The notes under the pieces are model-generated. The model was not told the origin of the DNA, searched no databases, and saw only the letters and a list, made by a program, of their open reading frames with translations. From Candidatus Streptomyces philanthi (GTDB lineage Bacteria > Actinomycetota > Actinomycetes > Streptomycetales > Streptomycetaceae), in the NCBI GenBank assembly GCA_018114805.1, contig CP073042.1, forward strand, positions 4,526,001 to 4,590,000: a stretch of DNA of 64,000 nt, written 5' to 3'. The position numbers were made by a program, and so were the translations under genes. Below are positions 9,344-18,785 of the stretch, piece by piece (the first letter of the stretch is position 1; every line of letters begins with the position of its first letter).

Positions 9344-10015
9344 ATGGGTACGCATCTGATCACCGGAGCAGGCTCGGGCATCGGCACCGTCGTCGCGGAG
9401 CGGCTGTGCGCACGCGCCGACGAGCTGTGGTTGCTGGCGCGCGACGCCGGGCGGGCGAAGCAGTTGGCGGAGCGCTACCCCGGGGCCAGGACGCTCGTCA
9501 GCAACCTGGCGGAGCCGGAGCGGCTGTCCTGGGCGCTCAGCCACCAGCAGGTGCCGGAACGCCTCGACTCGCTGCTGCACATCGCCGGCGTCGGTGACCT
9601 CACCCCCAAGGCGTGGAACCAGCAACTGGCCGCCAACCTGGTCTCGCCGGCCGAACTCACCCGCCTGCTGCTGCCCCAGCTCCGGCTGGCCAAGGGCCAC
9701 GTGCTGTTTGTGAACTCGGGCGCCGGGCTGCGGGCCAACGCCCAGTGGAGCGCGTACGCGGCCAGCAAGCACGGCCTCAAGGCGCTGGCCGACGCGCTGC
9801 GCTGGGAGGAGAGCGGCAACGGCGTCCGGGTCACCACCGTCTACCCGGGGCGCACCGCGACGCCCTTGCAGGTCAAGGTGCACCAGCAGGAGGGCAAGGA
9901 GTACGATCCGGAGCGCTGGATGACCCCCGAGTCGGTGGCCACCACCCTGCTCACCGCTCTGGACCTGCCGCGCGACGCGGAGATCACCGACCTGCCGGTC
10001 CGCCCCAGCGCCTGA
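9344..10015 (+). CDS. Short-chain dehydrogenase/reductase (SDR)
   Basis: This is a classical SDR of 223 aa that likely reduces or oxidises an unknown carbonyl or alcohol with NAD(P). The cofactor motif is GAGSGIG (residues 8-14), the stabilising motif HIAGVGDL replaces the usual NNAG, and the catalytic pair is in YAASKHG with the serine of FVNSGAGL before it. TVYPGRTATPL follows, typical of the family. The gene keeps a conserved place between the LOG-like gene and the MetE-like gene in Streptomyces. The frame is intact and the start is set by a leaderless promoter box. Confidence 0.85.
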   Translation: MGTHLITGAGSGIGTVVAERLCARADELWLLARDAGRAKQLAERYPGARTLVSNLAEPERLSWALSHQQVPERLDSLLHIAGVGDLTPKAWNQQLAANLVSPAELTRLLLPQLRLAKGHVLFVNSGAGLRANAQWSAYAASKHGLKALADALRWEESGNGVRVTTVYPGRTATPLQVKVHQQEGKEYDPERWMTPESVATTLLTALDLPRDAEITDLPVRPSA

Positions 10016-10108
10016 CCCCGCCCTGGCCGGGGCGGGTGGGCCGAGCCGGCCGGTGGCATGGCGCGCCCCGTACTGGTACGGGGCGACGGCGCCGCGCCCC
10101 GCGCCTCG

Positions 10109-10120
10109 TACGCTTCCTGC
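10109..10120 (+). promoter_or_regulatory. -10 box TACGCT, leaderless GTG start
   Basis: TACGCT at 10109-10114 is six bases before the GTG at 10121, with no ribosome site. It favours this start over the longer frame from 10058. Confidence 0.45.
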
Positions 10121-11137
10121 GTGAGTGTGAGCGAGAACGACGGGATGGGCTGGGGCGCGGGCGCCGCGACCGGCATCGGCTCCATGCCCGGCGAGGACGC
10201 CCGGGAGGCCGCCAGGACCGTGACCGGTTCGCTGGAGCGGCTGCCGGAGCTGCCGGCGCGGGGCCCCGGCGCGGACATGATCGGGCGCACCGCCGGGATG
10301 CTCGTGGAGCTGTACGCGCGCGTGGAGCCCAGCGGCTGGCGGATCGGCGACCACCCCGGCCGTGACACCCGGCGCGCGCGGTCCTGGCTCGGCGAGGACC
10401 TGGACGCGCTCGAGGAGTACACCCAGGGGTACACTGGGACGCTCAAGGTGTCCGCCGTCGGGCCCTGGACGCTGGCCGCCGCGCTGGAACTGCGCGGCGG
10501 CGAGGCCATGCTCAGCGACCCCGGAGCCTGCCGGGACCTGGTCGGATCGCTGGCCGAGGGGCTGCGCGCGCACCTGGCCGACGTGCGACGCCGGGTGCCC
10601 GCCTCCCGCGTGGTGCTCCAGCTCGACGAGCCCTCGCTGCGCGCCGTCCTAGAGGGCCGGGTCCGCTCCGCCAGCGGCTACCGCACCCACCCCGCCGTCG
10701 ACCGGGTGGTGGTCGAGGGCGCCCTGCGCGAGATGTGCGCGTTGCACGACGGGCCCGTGGTCGTGCACTGCTGCGCGCCCGGTGTCCCGTTCGGCCTGCT
10801 GCACCGCTCCGGGGTGGCGGGCGTCTCCTTCGACCTCTCGCTCGTCACGGAGCGTGAGCAGGAAGCGATCGGTGAGGCCGTCGAGGGCGGCCTCACACTG
10901 TTCGCCGGTGTGCTGCTGGGCACGGACCCGCAATCGGGGCCATTGTCAGACCCTGCCGGTAGCGTCATGGGTGTCAGGACGCTGTGGCGCAGGTTGGGGC
11001 TGTCGCCGGGGACCCTCGCGGGGTCTGTGGTGGTCACCCCCTCCTGCGGGCTCGAGGGTGCCTCGCCGAGGTACGCGCGAGCCGCGTTGGACCACTGCGT
11101 CCGGGCGGCGCCATCGCTCGTGGACAACCCTGAGTGA
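10121..11137 (+). CDS. Cobalamin-independent methionine synthase-like (MetE C-terminal domain) protein
   Basis: 338 aa with the UROD/MetE-like barrel. It begins WGAGAATGIGSMPGEDAREA, has LKVSAVGPWTLAAALELRGG and VVLQLDEPSLRAVLEG, then the zinc-ligand type segment VVVHCCAPGVPFGLL, and ends with TPSCGLEGASPRYARAAL. Only the catalytic half of classical MetE is present, as in the short archaeal and actinobacterial forms, so the methyl donor is not certain. GTG at 10121 is preferred because of the promoter box; the frame from 10058 would add 21 residues of low complexity. It lies 67 bases upstream of ligA. Confidence 0.8.
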   Translation: MSVSENDGMGWGAGAATGIGSMPGEDAREAARTVTGSLERLPELPARGPGADMIGRTAGMLVELYARVEPSGWRIGDHPGRDTRRARSWLGEDLDALEEYTQGYTGTLKVSAVGPWTLAAALELRGGEAMLSDPGACRDLVGSLAEGLRAHLADVRRRVPASRVVLQLDEPSLRAVLEGRVRSASGYRTHPAVDRVVVEGALREMCALHDGPVVVHCCAPGVPFGLLHRSGVAGVSFDLSLVTEREQEAIGEAVEGGLTLFAGVLLGTDPQSGPLSDPAGSVMGVRTLWRRLGLSPGTLAGSVVVTPSCGLEGASPRYARAALDHCVRAAPSLVDNPE

Positions 11138-11204
11138 TGGCGCCCGCCCCGCGGCGTGGTGTCCGCGAGGCGGTTGACGGATGAGGTAACGGGAGGTCGA
11201 GACG

Positions 11205-13472
11205 GTGGCTGGCGAAACGGTGTCCGGAGGCGGGAGCGCGTCCGAGGGCGCGGCGGACGGGGAGCGCGTGGCGGTGCCCGCCGAGGCGCGGTCCGACGTG
11301 CCGTCCGAGGCCCGGGAGCGGCATCAGCGCCTGGCCGAGGAGGTCGAGGAGCACCGCTTCCGGTACTACGTGAAGGACGCGCCGGTCGTCAGCGACGCGG
11401 AGTTCGACAAGCTGCTGCGCGCGCTGGAGGCGCTGGAGGCCGAGCACCCCCAGTTGCGGACGCCCGACTCGCCGACCCAGAAGGTGGAGGGGGCGTACGA
11501 GACGGAGTTCACTGAGGTCGAGCACCGCGAGCGGATGCTCAGCCTGGACAACGCTTTCGACGGGGAGGAGTTGGCCGCCTGGACCGACCGGATCGCCAAG
11601 GACGTGGGCGATGACGCCTCGTACCACTTCCTGTGCGAGCTGAAGGTGGACGGCCTCGCGGTCAACCTCACCTACGAGAACGGGCGGCTGACCCGCGCCG
11701 CCACCCGGGGCGACGGCCGCACGGGCGAGGACATCACGCCCAACGTGCGCACCATCGCGGAGATCCCCGACCGGCTGGTCGGCGAGGGCGTGCCCGCCTT
11801 GGTCGAGGTGCGGGGCGAGGTCTACATCCCGATGGAGCGGTTCGAGGAGCTCAACGCCGGCCTGGTGGAGGCCGGCAAGGCGCCGTTCGCCAACCCGCGG
11901 AACGCGGCGGCCGGCTCGCTGCGGCAGAAGGACCCGAAGGTCACCGCCAGCCGCCCGCTGCACATGGTGGTGCACGGCATCGGCGCCCGCGAGGGCTTCG
12001 ACATCGACTGTCAGTCCCACGCGTACGCGCTGCTCCGCGAATGGGGCCTGCCGACCTCGGGCCACATCGAGGTGGTCGATACACCAGACGGCGTACGGGC
12101 CTTCATCGCCCGGTTCGGCGACCCCAGGCGGCGCCACTCGGTGGAGCACGAGATCGACGGCGTGGTCGTCAAGCTGGACGAGGTCCCGCTCCAGGGGCGG
12201 CTGGGCTCCACCTCGCGGGCTCCGCGCTGGGCCATCGCCTGGAAGTACCCGCCGGAGGAGGTCAACACCAAGCTGCTGGACATCCGGGTCGGCGTCGGCC
12301 GCACCGGCCGGGTGACGCCCTACGCGGTGGTCGAGCCCGTGACGGTGGCCGGCTCCGAGGTGGAGTTCGCGACGCTGCACAACCAGGAGGTCGTCAAGGC
12401 CAAGGGCGTCCTCATCGGCGACACCGTGGTGCTCCGCAAGGCGGGCGACGTCATCCCGGAGATCCTCGGCCCGGTGGCCGACCTGCGGGACGGCGGCGAG
12501 CGGGAGTTCGTCATGCCCGCCGAGTGCCCGGACTGCGGCACCGCCCTCCAGCCGATGAAGGAGGGCGACATCGACCTGCGCTGCCCCAACGCCCGGTACT
12601 GCCCGGCGCAGATCCGCGAGCGCGTCTTCTACCTCGCCGGCCGCAAGAGCCTAGACATCGAACACCTGGGGTACGTGGCCGCCGCCGCGCTCACCCAGCC
12701 GCTCGACCCCGACGAGCCGCCGCTGCGCAACGAGGGCGACCTGTTCGACCTCGACATCGACGCCCTGCTTCCCATCCGTTCGCACGTCCTCGACCCGGAC
12801 AGCGGCCTGCCCAAGCGCGACCCGGAGTCCGGCGAGGAGAAGGTCGTCACCTTCTTCGCCAACCAGAAGGGCGAACCCAAGAAGAACGCCCTGTCCATGT
12901 TGGAGAACATCCAGGCTGCCAAGGAACGGCCGCTGGCCCGCGTCATCACCGGTCTGTCGATCCGGCACGTCGGCCCGGTGGCCGCCAAGGCGTTGGCCCG
13001 CGAGTTCCGCTCGCTCGACCGCATCGCGGAGGCGAGCGAGGAGGAGTTGGCGGCGGTCGAGGGGGTGGGCGGCATCATCGCCGCGTCCGTGAAGCAGTGG
13101 TTCGCCGAGGAGTGGCACCGGGAGATCGTCGAGAAATGGCGGGCCGCGGGGGTGTGCCTCGAAGAGGAGGCCGGCGAGGACGAGGGTCCCAGGCCGCTCG
13201 CTGGGCTCACCGTCGTCGTCACCGGAACGCTCCAGTCGTACACGCGGGACGGCGCGAAAGAGGCTCTGCAGAACCAGGGAGCGAAGGTGACCGGGTCGGT
13301 TTCCAAGAAGGCGCATTTCGTGGTCGTCGGTGACAACCCCGGCTCCAAGTACGACAAGGCCATGCAGGCGAAGGTGCCCTTACTGGACGATCAGGGTCTG
13401 GGCGTGCTGCTGGAACAGGGACCCGATGCCGCCCGGGAGGTTGCGCTCACGCCACCTGACGGGTCGGAATAG
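11205..13472 (+). CDS. ligA: NAD-dependent DNA ligase LigA
   Basis: This essential enzyme seals nicks in replication and repair. All domains are visible: the Ia domain (HRFRYYVKDAPVVSDAEFDKL), the adenylation domain with the AMP-accepting lysine in CELKVDGLAV (Lys147) and TRGDGRTGEDIT, the OB fold, a four-cysteine zinc finger (CPDCG near residue 443, then CPNARYCPAQ), helix-hairpin-helix repeats, and a C-terminal BRCT domain (LAGLTVVVTGTL to about residue 740). Length 755 aa is usual for Streptomyces. GTG start with GGGAGG upstream. The region after the zinc finger (about residues 480-560) is longer than in E. coli. The frame is intact throughout. Confidence 0.97.
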   Translation: MAGETVSGGGSASEGAADGERVAVPAEARSDVPSEARERHQRLAEEVEEHRFRYYVKDAPVVSDAEFDKLLRALEALEAEHPQLRTPDSPTQKVEGAYETEFTEVEHRERMLSLDNAFDGEELAAWTDRIAKDVGDDASYHFLCELKVDGLAVNLTYENGRLTRAATRGDGRTGEDITPNVRTIAEIPDRLVGEGVPALVEVRGEVYIPMERFEELNAGLVEAGKAPFANPRNAAAGSLRQKDPKVTASRPLHMVVHGIGAREGFDIDCQSHAYALLREWGLPTSGHIEVVDTPDGVRAFIARFGDPRRRHSVEHEIDGVVVKLDEVPLQGRLGSTSRAPRWAIAWKYPPEEVNTKLLDIRVGVGRTGRVTPYAVVEPVTVAGSEVEFATLHNQEVVKAKGVLIGDTVVLRKAGDVIPEILGPVADLRDGGEREFVMPAECPDCGTALQPMKEGDIDLRCPNARYCPAQIRERVFYLAGRKSLDIEHLGYVAAAALTQPLDPDEPPLRNEGDLFDLDIDALLPIRSHVLDPDSGLPKRDPESGEEKVVTFFANQKGEPKKNALSMLENIQAAKERPLARVITGLSIRHVGPVAAKALAREFRSLDRIAEASEEELAAVEGVGGIIAASVKQWFAEEWHREIVEKWRAAGVCLEEEAGEDEGPRPLAGLTVVVTGTLQSYTRDGAKEALQNQGAKVTGSVSKKAHFVVVGDNPGSKYDKAMQAKVPLLDDQGLGVLLEQGPDAAREVALTPPDGSE

Positions 13473-13608
13473 TTCACAGACGTTCTGGGGGTGGCCCGGC
13501 CGGGGTCGGCGGGCATCACTCCCATAGCGCATATCGGATGGTTACGGAGAGCGTGGGCGCATTCGGGCAACCGCTGTGGATCGCTGCTCCCCGTAGCCTA
13601 GTGCGGCC

Positions 13609-13656
13609 TACTGTTGAGATGTGCGCCTGCCGTGGCGCGGGCACCGCCGGCTGTGA
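13609..13656 (+). promoter_or_regulatory. Candidate leaderless upstream ORF before the rmdB-like gene
   Basis: TACTGT at 13609-13614 is six bases before a GTG at 13621. That GTG opens an 11-codon frame, VRLPWRGHRRL, ending with TGA at 13654-13656, directly overlapping the GAGAGG ribosome site of the next gene (ATG 13668). The arrangement fits a leaderless leader peptide coupled to the main gene. No experiment or conservation data are available here. Confidence 0.35.
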
Positions 13657-13667
13657 GAGGGACGGGT

Positions 13668-15827
13668 ATGAAACCGACCGACAGCGCCGCCCCAGTGTCG
13701 CGGTTGTGGCGGAACGCTCTCCCCGGTTTACTGGTCGTGGTCGTCGCGCTGGCCGCCGTCGCGCTGGGCGTGGGCGTCTTCCGCGTGCTGCGGACCGACA
13801 CCGCGCTCTTCCCGAGCGGCACCGTCGGGTGGTCGCTGGCCGTGCTGACCGGGGCGATCGTCGGCCATCTGGTGGCCCTCGGCCGTGACCGCTGGTGGGG
13901 CGGCACCGGCTCCGGCGCCGCCCTCACCCTGGCCGCCCTGCTGCTGTACGGCTGGCTGCCCGCCGTCGTCATCAGCCTGGCCGTGGTAGTGCTGGTCGGC
14001 GCGGCCCGCCGACACCGCTGGCGCCAGGCCCTGTTGCACGGCGCCGTGGACATCCTCGGCATCGGCGCCGCGGGCCTGGCCCTCGCCGGGCTCGGCACCA
14101 TCCCCTCGGTGGAGCACCCCTGGCGGCCCGACGCGTGGAACCTGTACGTCATCCCGCCCATCGCCCTGGTCGCCTTCGCCTACCTGCTGGTGACCCGGGC
14201 CCTGCTCTGGTACACGATGGCGCCGCGCGGCGGCGGCTTGCGCACCGTCGTGCGCACCGCCATCGTCCGCCAGGCGCTGGTCGGCATCGCCCTCCTGGGC
14301 ATCGCCCCGCTCATCGTCGTCGTCGGCGTGCACACCCCGATGCTGTTGCCGCTGTTCGCGGTGCCGCTGATAGCCCTCGACTCCACGCTGTGGATCGCCC
14401 GGGTCCGCGCCGAGGAGCAGCTCCGTGACCCGCTGACCGGGCTGCCCAACCGTCAGTGGCTGCTGGAGCGCACCTGGTCGGCGCTGGACGAGGCCGAGCG
14501 GGCCGGCACCCGCTCGGCCCTCGTCCTCATCGACCTTGACCGGTTCCGCTCCGTCAACGACACCCTCGGCCACCTCGCCGGCGACCGACTGCTGTTGCAG
14601 ATCGCCGAGCGGCTGCGGCTGGCACTGCCGCGGGGCGCCGAGGTCGCCCGGCTCGGCGGCGACGAGTTCGCCGTACTGCTGCCCACCACCGACTCCCTGA
14701 CCAGCGTTCAGCGCGCCGCCCGCTCGCTCATCGCCGCCCTCGGCTCACCCCTCGACCTCGACGGGCTCACCCTGGTCCTGGAGGCGAGCGCCGGGGTCGC
14801 CGTCTTCCCCGACCACGCGATCGACGCGGAGGGTCTGCTGCGCCGCGCGGACGTCGCCATGTACCAGGCCAAGCGGGACCGCAGCGGCACCGAGGTCTAC
14901 GAGGCGCGCCGGGACGGCAACACGCCCGACCGGCTCGGCCTCCTCGGCGACCTGCGCCGCGCCCTGGACGCGGGCGACGTGGAGCTGCACTACCAGCCCA
15001 AGGTCGGCTTCGACGGACACGTCGCCGGCCTTGAGGCCCTGGTGCGCTGGGTGCACCCGGACCGGGGCAAGGTGCCGCCGGACGAGTTCATCGCCATGGC
15101 CGAGAGCTCGGGCCTGATGCCCAAGCTGACGGAGTACGTGTTGGAGACCGCGCTCGGCCAGATCGCCCAGTGGCGCGCCGCCGGCCTCGACGTGCCGGTC
15201 GCCGTGAACGTCTCGCCGCGCGACGTGCACACCCCCGGCTTCGCGGGCGCGGTCGCCGCACGCCTGGCCCGGCACGGCGTCCCGCCCGGCGCGCTGCAAC
15301 TGGAGATAACCGAGCACGTCCTGCTGGAGGACCCGCAGCGGGCCGCCGACACGATGGCGGGCCTGACCGGGCACGGCGTCAAGATGTCGCTGGACGACTT
15401 CGGCACCGGCTACTCCTCGCTGGTGCACCTGCGCCGCCTGCCGGTGAGCGAGCTGAAGATCGACCGGTCGTTCGTGGCCCGCCTGGTCGTGGACAACGAG
15501 GACGCGGAGATCGTCCGCTGCACCCTCGACCTCGCGCACTCGCTGGGGCTGCTGGTCGTCGCGGAGGGCGTGGAGGACGACGAGACCTGGGAGCGGCTGC
15601 GCGATCTGGGTTGCGACGCGGTGCAGGGCTGGCTCGTGGCCGCGGCGATGCCGCCGGAGGAGACGACGGCCTGGCTCAAGCTCCGTGGCAAGAGCGGCTG
15701 GCACCGGGAGGTCGAGCGCGGCCAGGCCCTCCAGGCGTCGGCCGAGCCCTCGGTGCCGGCGGCGTCGACCGAACAGAAGGCCCCGGCCGCGTCGGTGGGC
15801 AAGGAGGCGGACCAGCCGGTGACCTAG
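13668..15827 (+). CDS. rmdB: Membrane-anchored GGDEF/EAL cyclic-di-GMP enzyme, RmdB-like
   Basis: 719 aa. The first 250 residues hold about seven hydrophobic helices (LLVVVVALAAVALGVGVF, TLAALLLYGWLPAVVISLAV and others). They are followed by a GGDEF domain with an intact RLGGDEFAVLLP motif and an EAL domain with intact LEALVRW, ITEHVLLEDP, DDFGTGYSSL, LKIDRSF and VAEGVED motifs, so both synthesis and breakdown of c-di-GMP are chemically possible. The gene next to ligA in S. coelicolor is rmdB (SCO5495), reported as a phosphodiesterase affecting development; the symbol rests on that position and architecture. Start at ATG 13668 with GAGAGG upstream. The C-terminal 50 residues are disordered, rich in Ala, Pro and Ser. 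Confidence 0.85.
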   Translation: MKPTDSAAPVSRLWRNALPGLLVVVVALAAVALGVGVFRVLRTDTALFPSGTVGWSLAVLTGAIVGHLVALGRDRWWGGTGSGAALTLAALLLYGWLPAVVISLAVVVLVGAARRHRWRQALLHGAVDILGIGAAGLALAGLGTIPSVEHPWRPDAWNLYVIPPIALVAFAYLLVTRALLWYTMAPRGGGLRTVVRTAIVRQALVGIALLGIAPLIVVVGVHTPMLLPLFAVPLIALDSTLWIARVRAEEQLRDPLTGLPNRQWLLERTWSALDEAERAGTRSALVLIDLDRFRSVNDTLGHLAGDRLLLQIAERLRLALPRGAEVARLGGDEFAVLLPTTDSLTSVQRAARSLIAALGSPLDLDGLTLVLEASAGVAVFPDHAIDAEGLLRRADVAMYQAKRDRSGTEVYEARRDGNTPDRLGLLGDLRRALDAGDVELHYQPKVGFDGHVAGLEALVRWVHPDRGKVPPDEFIAMAESSGLMPKLTEYVLETALGQIAQWRAAGLDVPVAVNVSPRDVHTPGFAGAVAARLARHGVPPGALQLEITEHVLLEDPQRAADTMAGLTGHGVKMSLDDFGTGYSSLVHLRRLPVSELKIDRSFVARLVVDNEDAEIVRCTLDLAHSLGLLVVAEGVEDDETWERLRDLGCDAVQGWLVAAAMPPEETTAWLKLRGKSGWHREVERGQALQASAEPSVPAASTEQKAPAASVGKEADQPVT

Positions 15828-15992
15828 CCCCCGCCTCGCGTCGGTCGGCTGCCGCAACGTTTTGCCTGAGGTAGCGGGCCTGCCGCACGCCGCCGCTGAA
15901 CGCCCCCGGGCCGGCCCGAGCCGGCCGGGCGGCAGGCCCGGTCGGGCGTGGCGAGCCGGGGCGGGGGAGCGGAAGGGAGCGGGTGGAACGGG

Positions 15993-16370
15993 TTACGGGC
16001 GGATGATTCGCTGGACCAGCTCCGGGACCCACTCGACGTACTCGACCTCGGCCCCGTCGGCGTGGCGTGCGTAGAGGAAGCGGCCGGTCGGACCCGCGGT
16101 CAGGGGCGTGGTGAGGGTGGCGCCCGCGGCCGTGAGCGTGGCCTGGCACGCGTCGAGGTCGGTGACGACGACGGTGGCGGAGGCGTGCGCGTACTTGGCC
16201 CGTTCCTCGGCCGGCCCGGCGATGACGAGGAAGTCGCCGACGGCTGCCAACTCGACGGCCTCGAAGCCCAGCCGCAGGTCGGGCTCGGCCCCCGTCAACT
16301 CGCGCAGCAGCGGCAGCGCGTCGTCGAGGCTGTCGGCCCACAGGCGGGCGTACGTCTTGAGGATGGTCAT
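15993..16370 (-). CDS. VOC/glyoxalase-fold protein, 125 aa
   Basis: A single short vicinal-oxygen-chelate-type protein: MTILKTYARLWADSLDDALP, then VELAAVGDFLVIAGP, ATVVVTDLDACQATL and a C-terminal YARHADGAEVEYVEW. These match the paired beta-alpha-beta-beta-beta modules of small actinobacterial VOC proteins, some of which are dioxygenases, glyoxalases or antibiotic-binding proteins. The substrate is unknown. The start ATG at 16370 has GGGAGT just upstream on the minus strand. It converges with the rmdB-like gene. Confidence 0.75.
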   Translation of the reverse strand: MTILKTYARLWADSLDDALPLLRELTGAEPDLRLGFEAVELAAVGDFLVIAGPAEERAKYAHASATVVVTDLDACQATLTAAGATLTTPLTAGPTGRFLYARHADGAEVEYVEWVPELVQRIIRP

Positions 16371-16980
16371 GGGACTCCCAGCGGTTCAGTCGCGGTGGCG
16401 CGCGCGGTGTAGAGGGCAAGGGGGGCAAGGGGGACGCGGAGGGCAAGCAAGGGGGAGGGGCGGTGGTCGTCGGCGGTGGCCGACGCCTCGCACACCGTAG
16501 GGACGGACGGTCCTGACGTGGAAGAACGCACTTTTTGGTGCCCAGGGCACCAGGAGGAAACCGCGCGCGGGGCGGCGCAGCGGCGAAACCCCGCCACCGC
16601 TAACGCCCTATACCCCACACCCCGCCCCGCCAGCCCCCATCCCGCGCCCCCGCCCCGGGCCGTCGCCCCGCCCCCACAGCGGCTCCGTCCGGACCCTCGC
16701 CCCGCCCCGACGCCCCGAACGATCGCTCCACCGCGCCGTCCCGGGTCCCGCTCGCGGCCGCGAGCGCGGTGGCCCGAGGCGGGCCGGTTCGCGGCCGTGC
16801 GGAGGGCCGTCGGAAAGCCCTTCGTCGGGTGCTGTCCGTGGCGCATAGGATTGGGCGCGCGTCACGACCCGGCGCACGGGCCGGTTCCGGTCACGCGGCG
16901 CCCGGGTCCACGCTCAGGAACCCAGCCCGTTCTCCCAGAGTCCAGCCCGAACCCAAGCCAAGAACCCAGAGGATCGCTGC
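16371..16980. other. Gene-free stretch between the VOC gene and gatC
   Basis: No convincing gene is seen in about 610 bases. Near 16530 an AT-rich patch (CACTTTTTGG) runs into a perfect inverted repeat listed separately. From 16600 to 16780 the sequence is cytosine-rich and simple. The ribosome site AGAGGA of gatC lies at the end. Confidence 0.5.
16536..16552. promoter_or_regulatory. Inverted repeat TGGTGCC-CAG-GGCACCA
   Basis: Seven-base arms are perfectly complementary around a three-base centre and follow a short T run. It lies 166 bases upstream of the VOC start. It could be a regulator operator; no cognate regulator is adjacent. Confidence 0.3.
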
Positions 16981-17277
16981 ATGCCTGGCATCACGCGCGA
17001 GGAGGTCGCCCACCTCGCTCGGCTGTCGCGTCTGGAGCTGAAGGACGAAGAGCTCGACCACTTCGCCGAACAGCTCGACGTGATCATCGGCGCGGTCGCC
17101 CGCGTTTCCGATGTCGCCACCGAGGACGTCCCCCCGACCTCCCACCCGCTGCCGCTGACCAATGTCATGCGGCCGGACGAGGTCCGCCCGTCGCTGACCC
17201 CGCAGGAGGCGCTGTCCGGCGCCCCGGCCCAGGAGCAGCAGCGTTTCAAGGTTCCGCAGATCCTGGGGGAGGAGTGA
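16981..17277 (+). CDS. gatC: Asp/Glu-tRNA amidotransferase subunit C
   Basis: 98 aa, the usual size. GatC is the small chaperone-like subunit of the GatCAB complex that converts Glu-tRNA(Gln), and Asp-tRNA(Asn) where needed, to the amidated forms. It begins MPGITREEVAHLARLSRLEL, has LDHFAEQLDVIIGAV, and ends with the family's LRPDEVRPSLTPQEAL-like segment and FKVPQIL. It is the first gene of the gatC-gatA-small gene-gatB operon. Its stop overlaps the 5' end of gatA's ribosome site region. Confidence 0.95.
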   Translation: MPGITREEVAHLARLSRLELKDEELDHFAEQLDVIIGAVARVSDVATEDVPPTSHPLPLTNVMRPDEVRPSLTPQEALSGAPAQEQQRFKVPQILGEE

Positions 17278-17282
17278 CCACC

Positions 17283-18785
17283 GTGCCGGGTACCACTGAT
17301 CTGACCAAGCTCACGGCGGCCGAGACCGCCGCCAGGATCGCCTCCGGCGAGGTGACCGCGGTCCAGGTGACCGAGGCGCACCTCGACCGGATCGCCGCCG
17401 TCGACGAGAAGGTGCACGCCTTCCTGCACGTCGACCGCGAGGGCGCGCTCGCACAGGCCCGCGCCGTGGACGACAAGCGCGCCCGCGGCGAGGAGCTGGG
17501 CCCCCTCGCGGGCGTCCCGCTGGCGCTGAAGGACATCTTCACCACCAAGGGCGTGCCGACCACCGTCGGTTCCAAGATCCTTGAGGGCTGGATCCCGCCG
17601 TACGACGCGACGCTGACCCAGCGGCTGAAGGCCGCCGACGTGGTCATCCTCGGCAAGACCAACATGGACGAGTTCGCCATGGGCTCCTCCACCGAGAACA
17701 GCGCGTACGGGCCGACCGGCAACCCGTGGGACCTGACCCGCATCCCGGGTGGCTCCGGCGGCGGCTCCTCGGCCGCGCTCGCCTCGTACCAGGCCCCGCT
17801 GGCGATCGGCACGGACACCGGCGGCTCGATCCGTCAGCCCGCCGCCGTGACCGGCACGGTGGGCGTCAAGCCGACCTACGGCGCCGTCTCGCGGTACGGC
17901 ATGGTCGCCTTCTCCTCCTCGCTCGACCAGGGCGGGCCCTGCGCCCGCACCGTCCTCGACGCGGCGCTGCTGCACGAGGCCATCGCCGGGCACGACCCGC
18001 TCGACTCCACCTCGATCGACGCGCCGGTGCCGTCGGTGGTGGCGGCGGCGCGCGAGGGTAACGTGGCGGGCCTGCGCGTCGGCGTCGTGAAGGAGTTCAG
18101 CGGCGAGGGCTACCAGGCCGGGGTGATGCAGCGGTTCAACGAGTCCGTCGAGCTGCTGCGCGAACTCGGTGCCGAGGTCGTCGAGGTCTCCTGGCCGTCC
18201 TTCGACCGGGCGCTGGCCGCGTACTACCTGATCGCGCCGTCCGAGTGCTCCTCCAATCTGGCCCGCTTCGACGCCATGCGCTACGGGCTGCGCGTCGGCG
18301 ACGACGGCACCCGTTCGGCCGAGGACGTCACCGCGCTGACCCGCGAGGCGGGCTTCGGCGACGAGGTCAAGCGGCGGATCATGCTCGGCACGTACGCCCT
18401 GTCCTCCGGCTACTACGACGCGTACTACGGCTCCGCGCAGAAGGTCCGCACGCTCATCACGCGCGACTTCGAGCGGGCCTTCGCCTCGGTGGACGTGCTG
18501 ATCTCGCCGACCACGCCGACCACGGCCTTCCCGATCGGTGAGCGCGCGGACGACCCGCTGGCGATGTACCTTGCCGACCTGTGCACCATCCCCTCCAACC
18601 TGGCGGGGAACGCGGCGATGTCGCTGCCGTGCGGGCTGGCCCCCGAGGATGGGCTGCCGGTGGGCCTGCAGATCATCGCCCCCGCCCTGGCTGACGATCG
18701 GCTGTACCGGGTAGGCGCGGCGGTCGAGGCGGCGTTCGTCGACCGCTGGGGCCACCACCTGCTGGAGGAGGCACCGGCCCTGTGA
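17283..18785 (+). CDS. gatA: Asp/Glu-tRNA amidotransferase subunit A
   Basis: 500 aa amidase-signature enzyme that frees ammonia from glutamine for GatB. Catalytic parts are visible: the lysine in GVPLALKDIF, the cis-serine and nucleophile in IPGGSGGGSSAALAS and GTDTGGSIRQPAA, and the amidase motif DEFAMGSSTENSAYG. The start is GTG 17283, about ten bases after GGGGGAGG inside the end of gatC. A second in-frame GTG at 17274 overlaps the gatC stop but sits on top of the ribosome site, so it is less likely. Either way gatA is translationally close-coupled to gatC. Confidence 0.95.
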   Translation: MPGTTDLTKLTAAETAARIASGEVTAVQVTEAHLDRIAAVDEKVHAFLHVDREGALAQARAVDDKRARGEELGPLAGVPLALKDIFTTKGVPTTVGSKILEGWIPPYDATLTQRLKAADVVILGKTNMDEFAMGSSTENSAYGPTGNPWDLTRIPGGSGGGSSAALASYQAPLAIGTDTGGSIRQPAAVTGTVGVKPTYGAVSRYGMVAFSSSLDQGGPCARTVLDAALLHEAIAGHDPLDSTSIDAPVPSVVAAAREGNVAGLRVGVVKEFSGEGYQAGVMQRFNESVELLRELGAEVVEVSWPSFDRALAAYYLIAPSECSSNLARFDAMRYGLRVGDDGTRSAEDVTALTREAGFGDEVKRRIMLGTYALSSGYYDAYYGSAQKVRTLITRDFERAFASVDVLISPTTPTTAFPIGERADDPLAMYLADLCTIPSNLAGNAAMSLPCGLAPEDGLPVGLQIIAPALADDRLYRVGAAVEAAFVDRWGHHLLEEAPAL

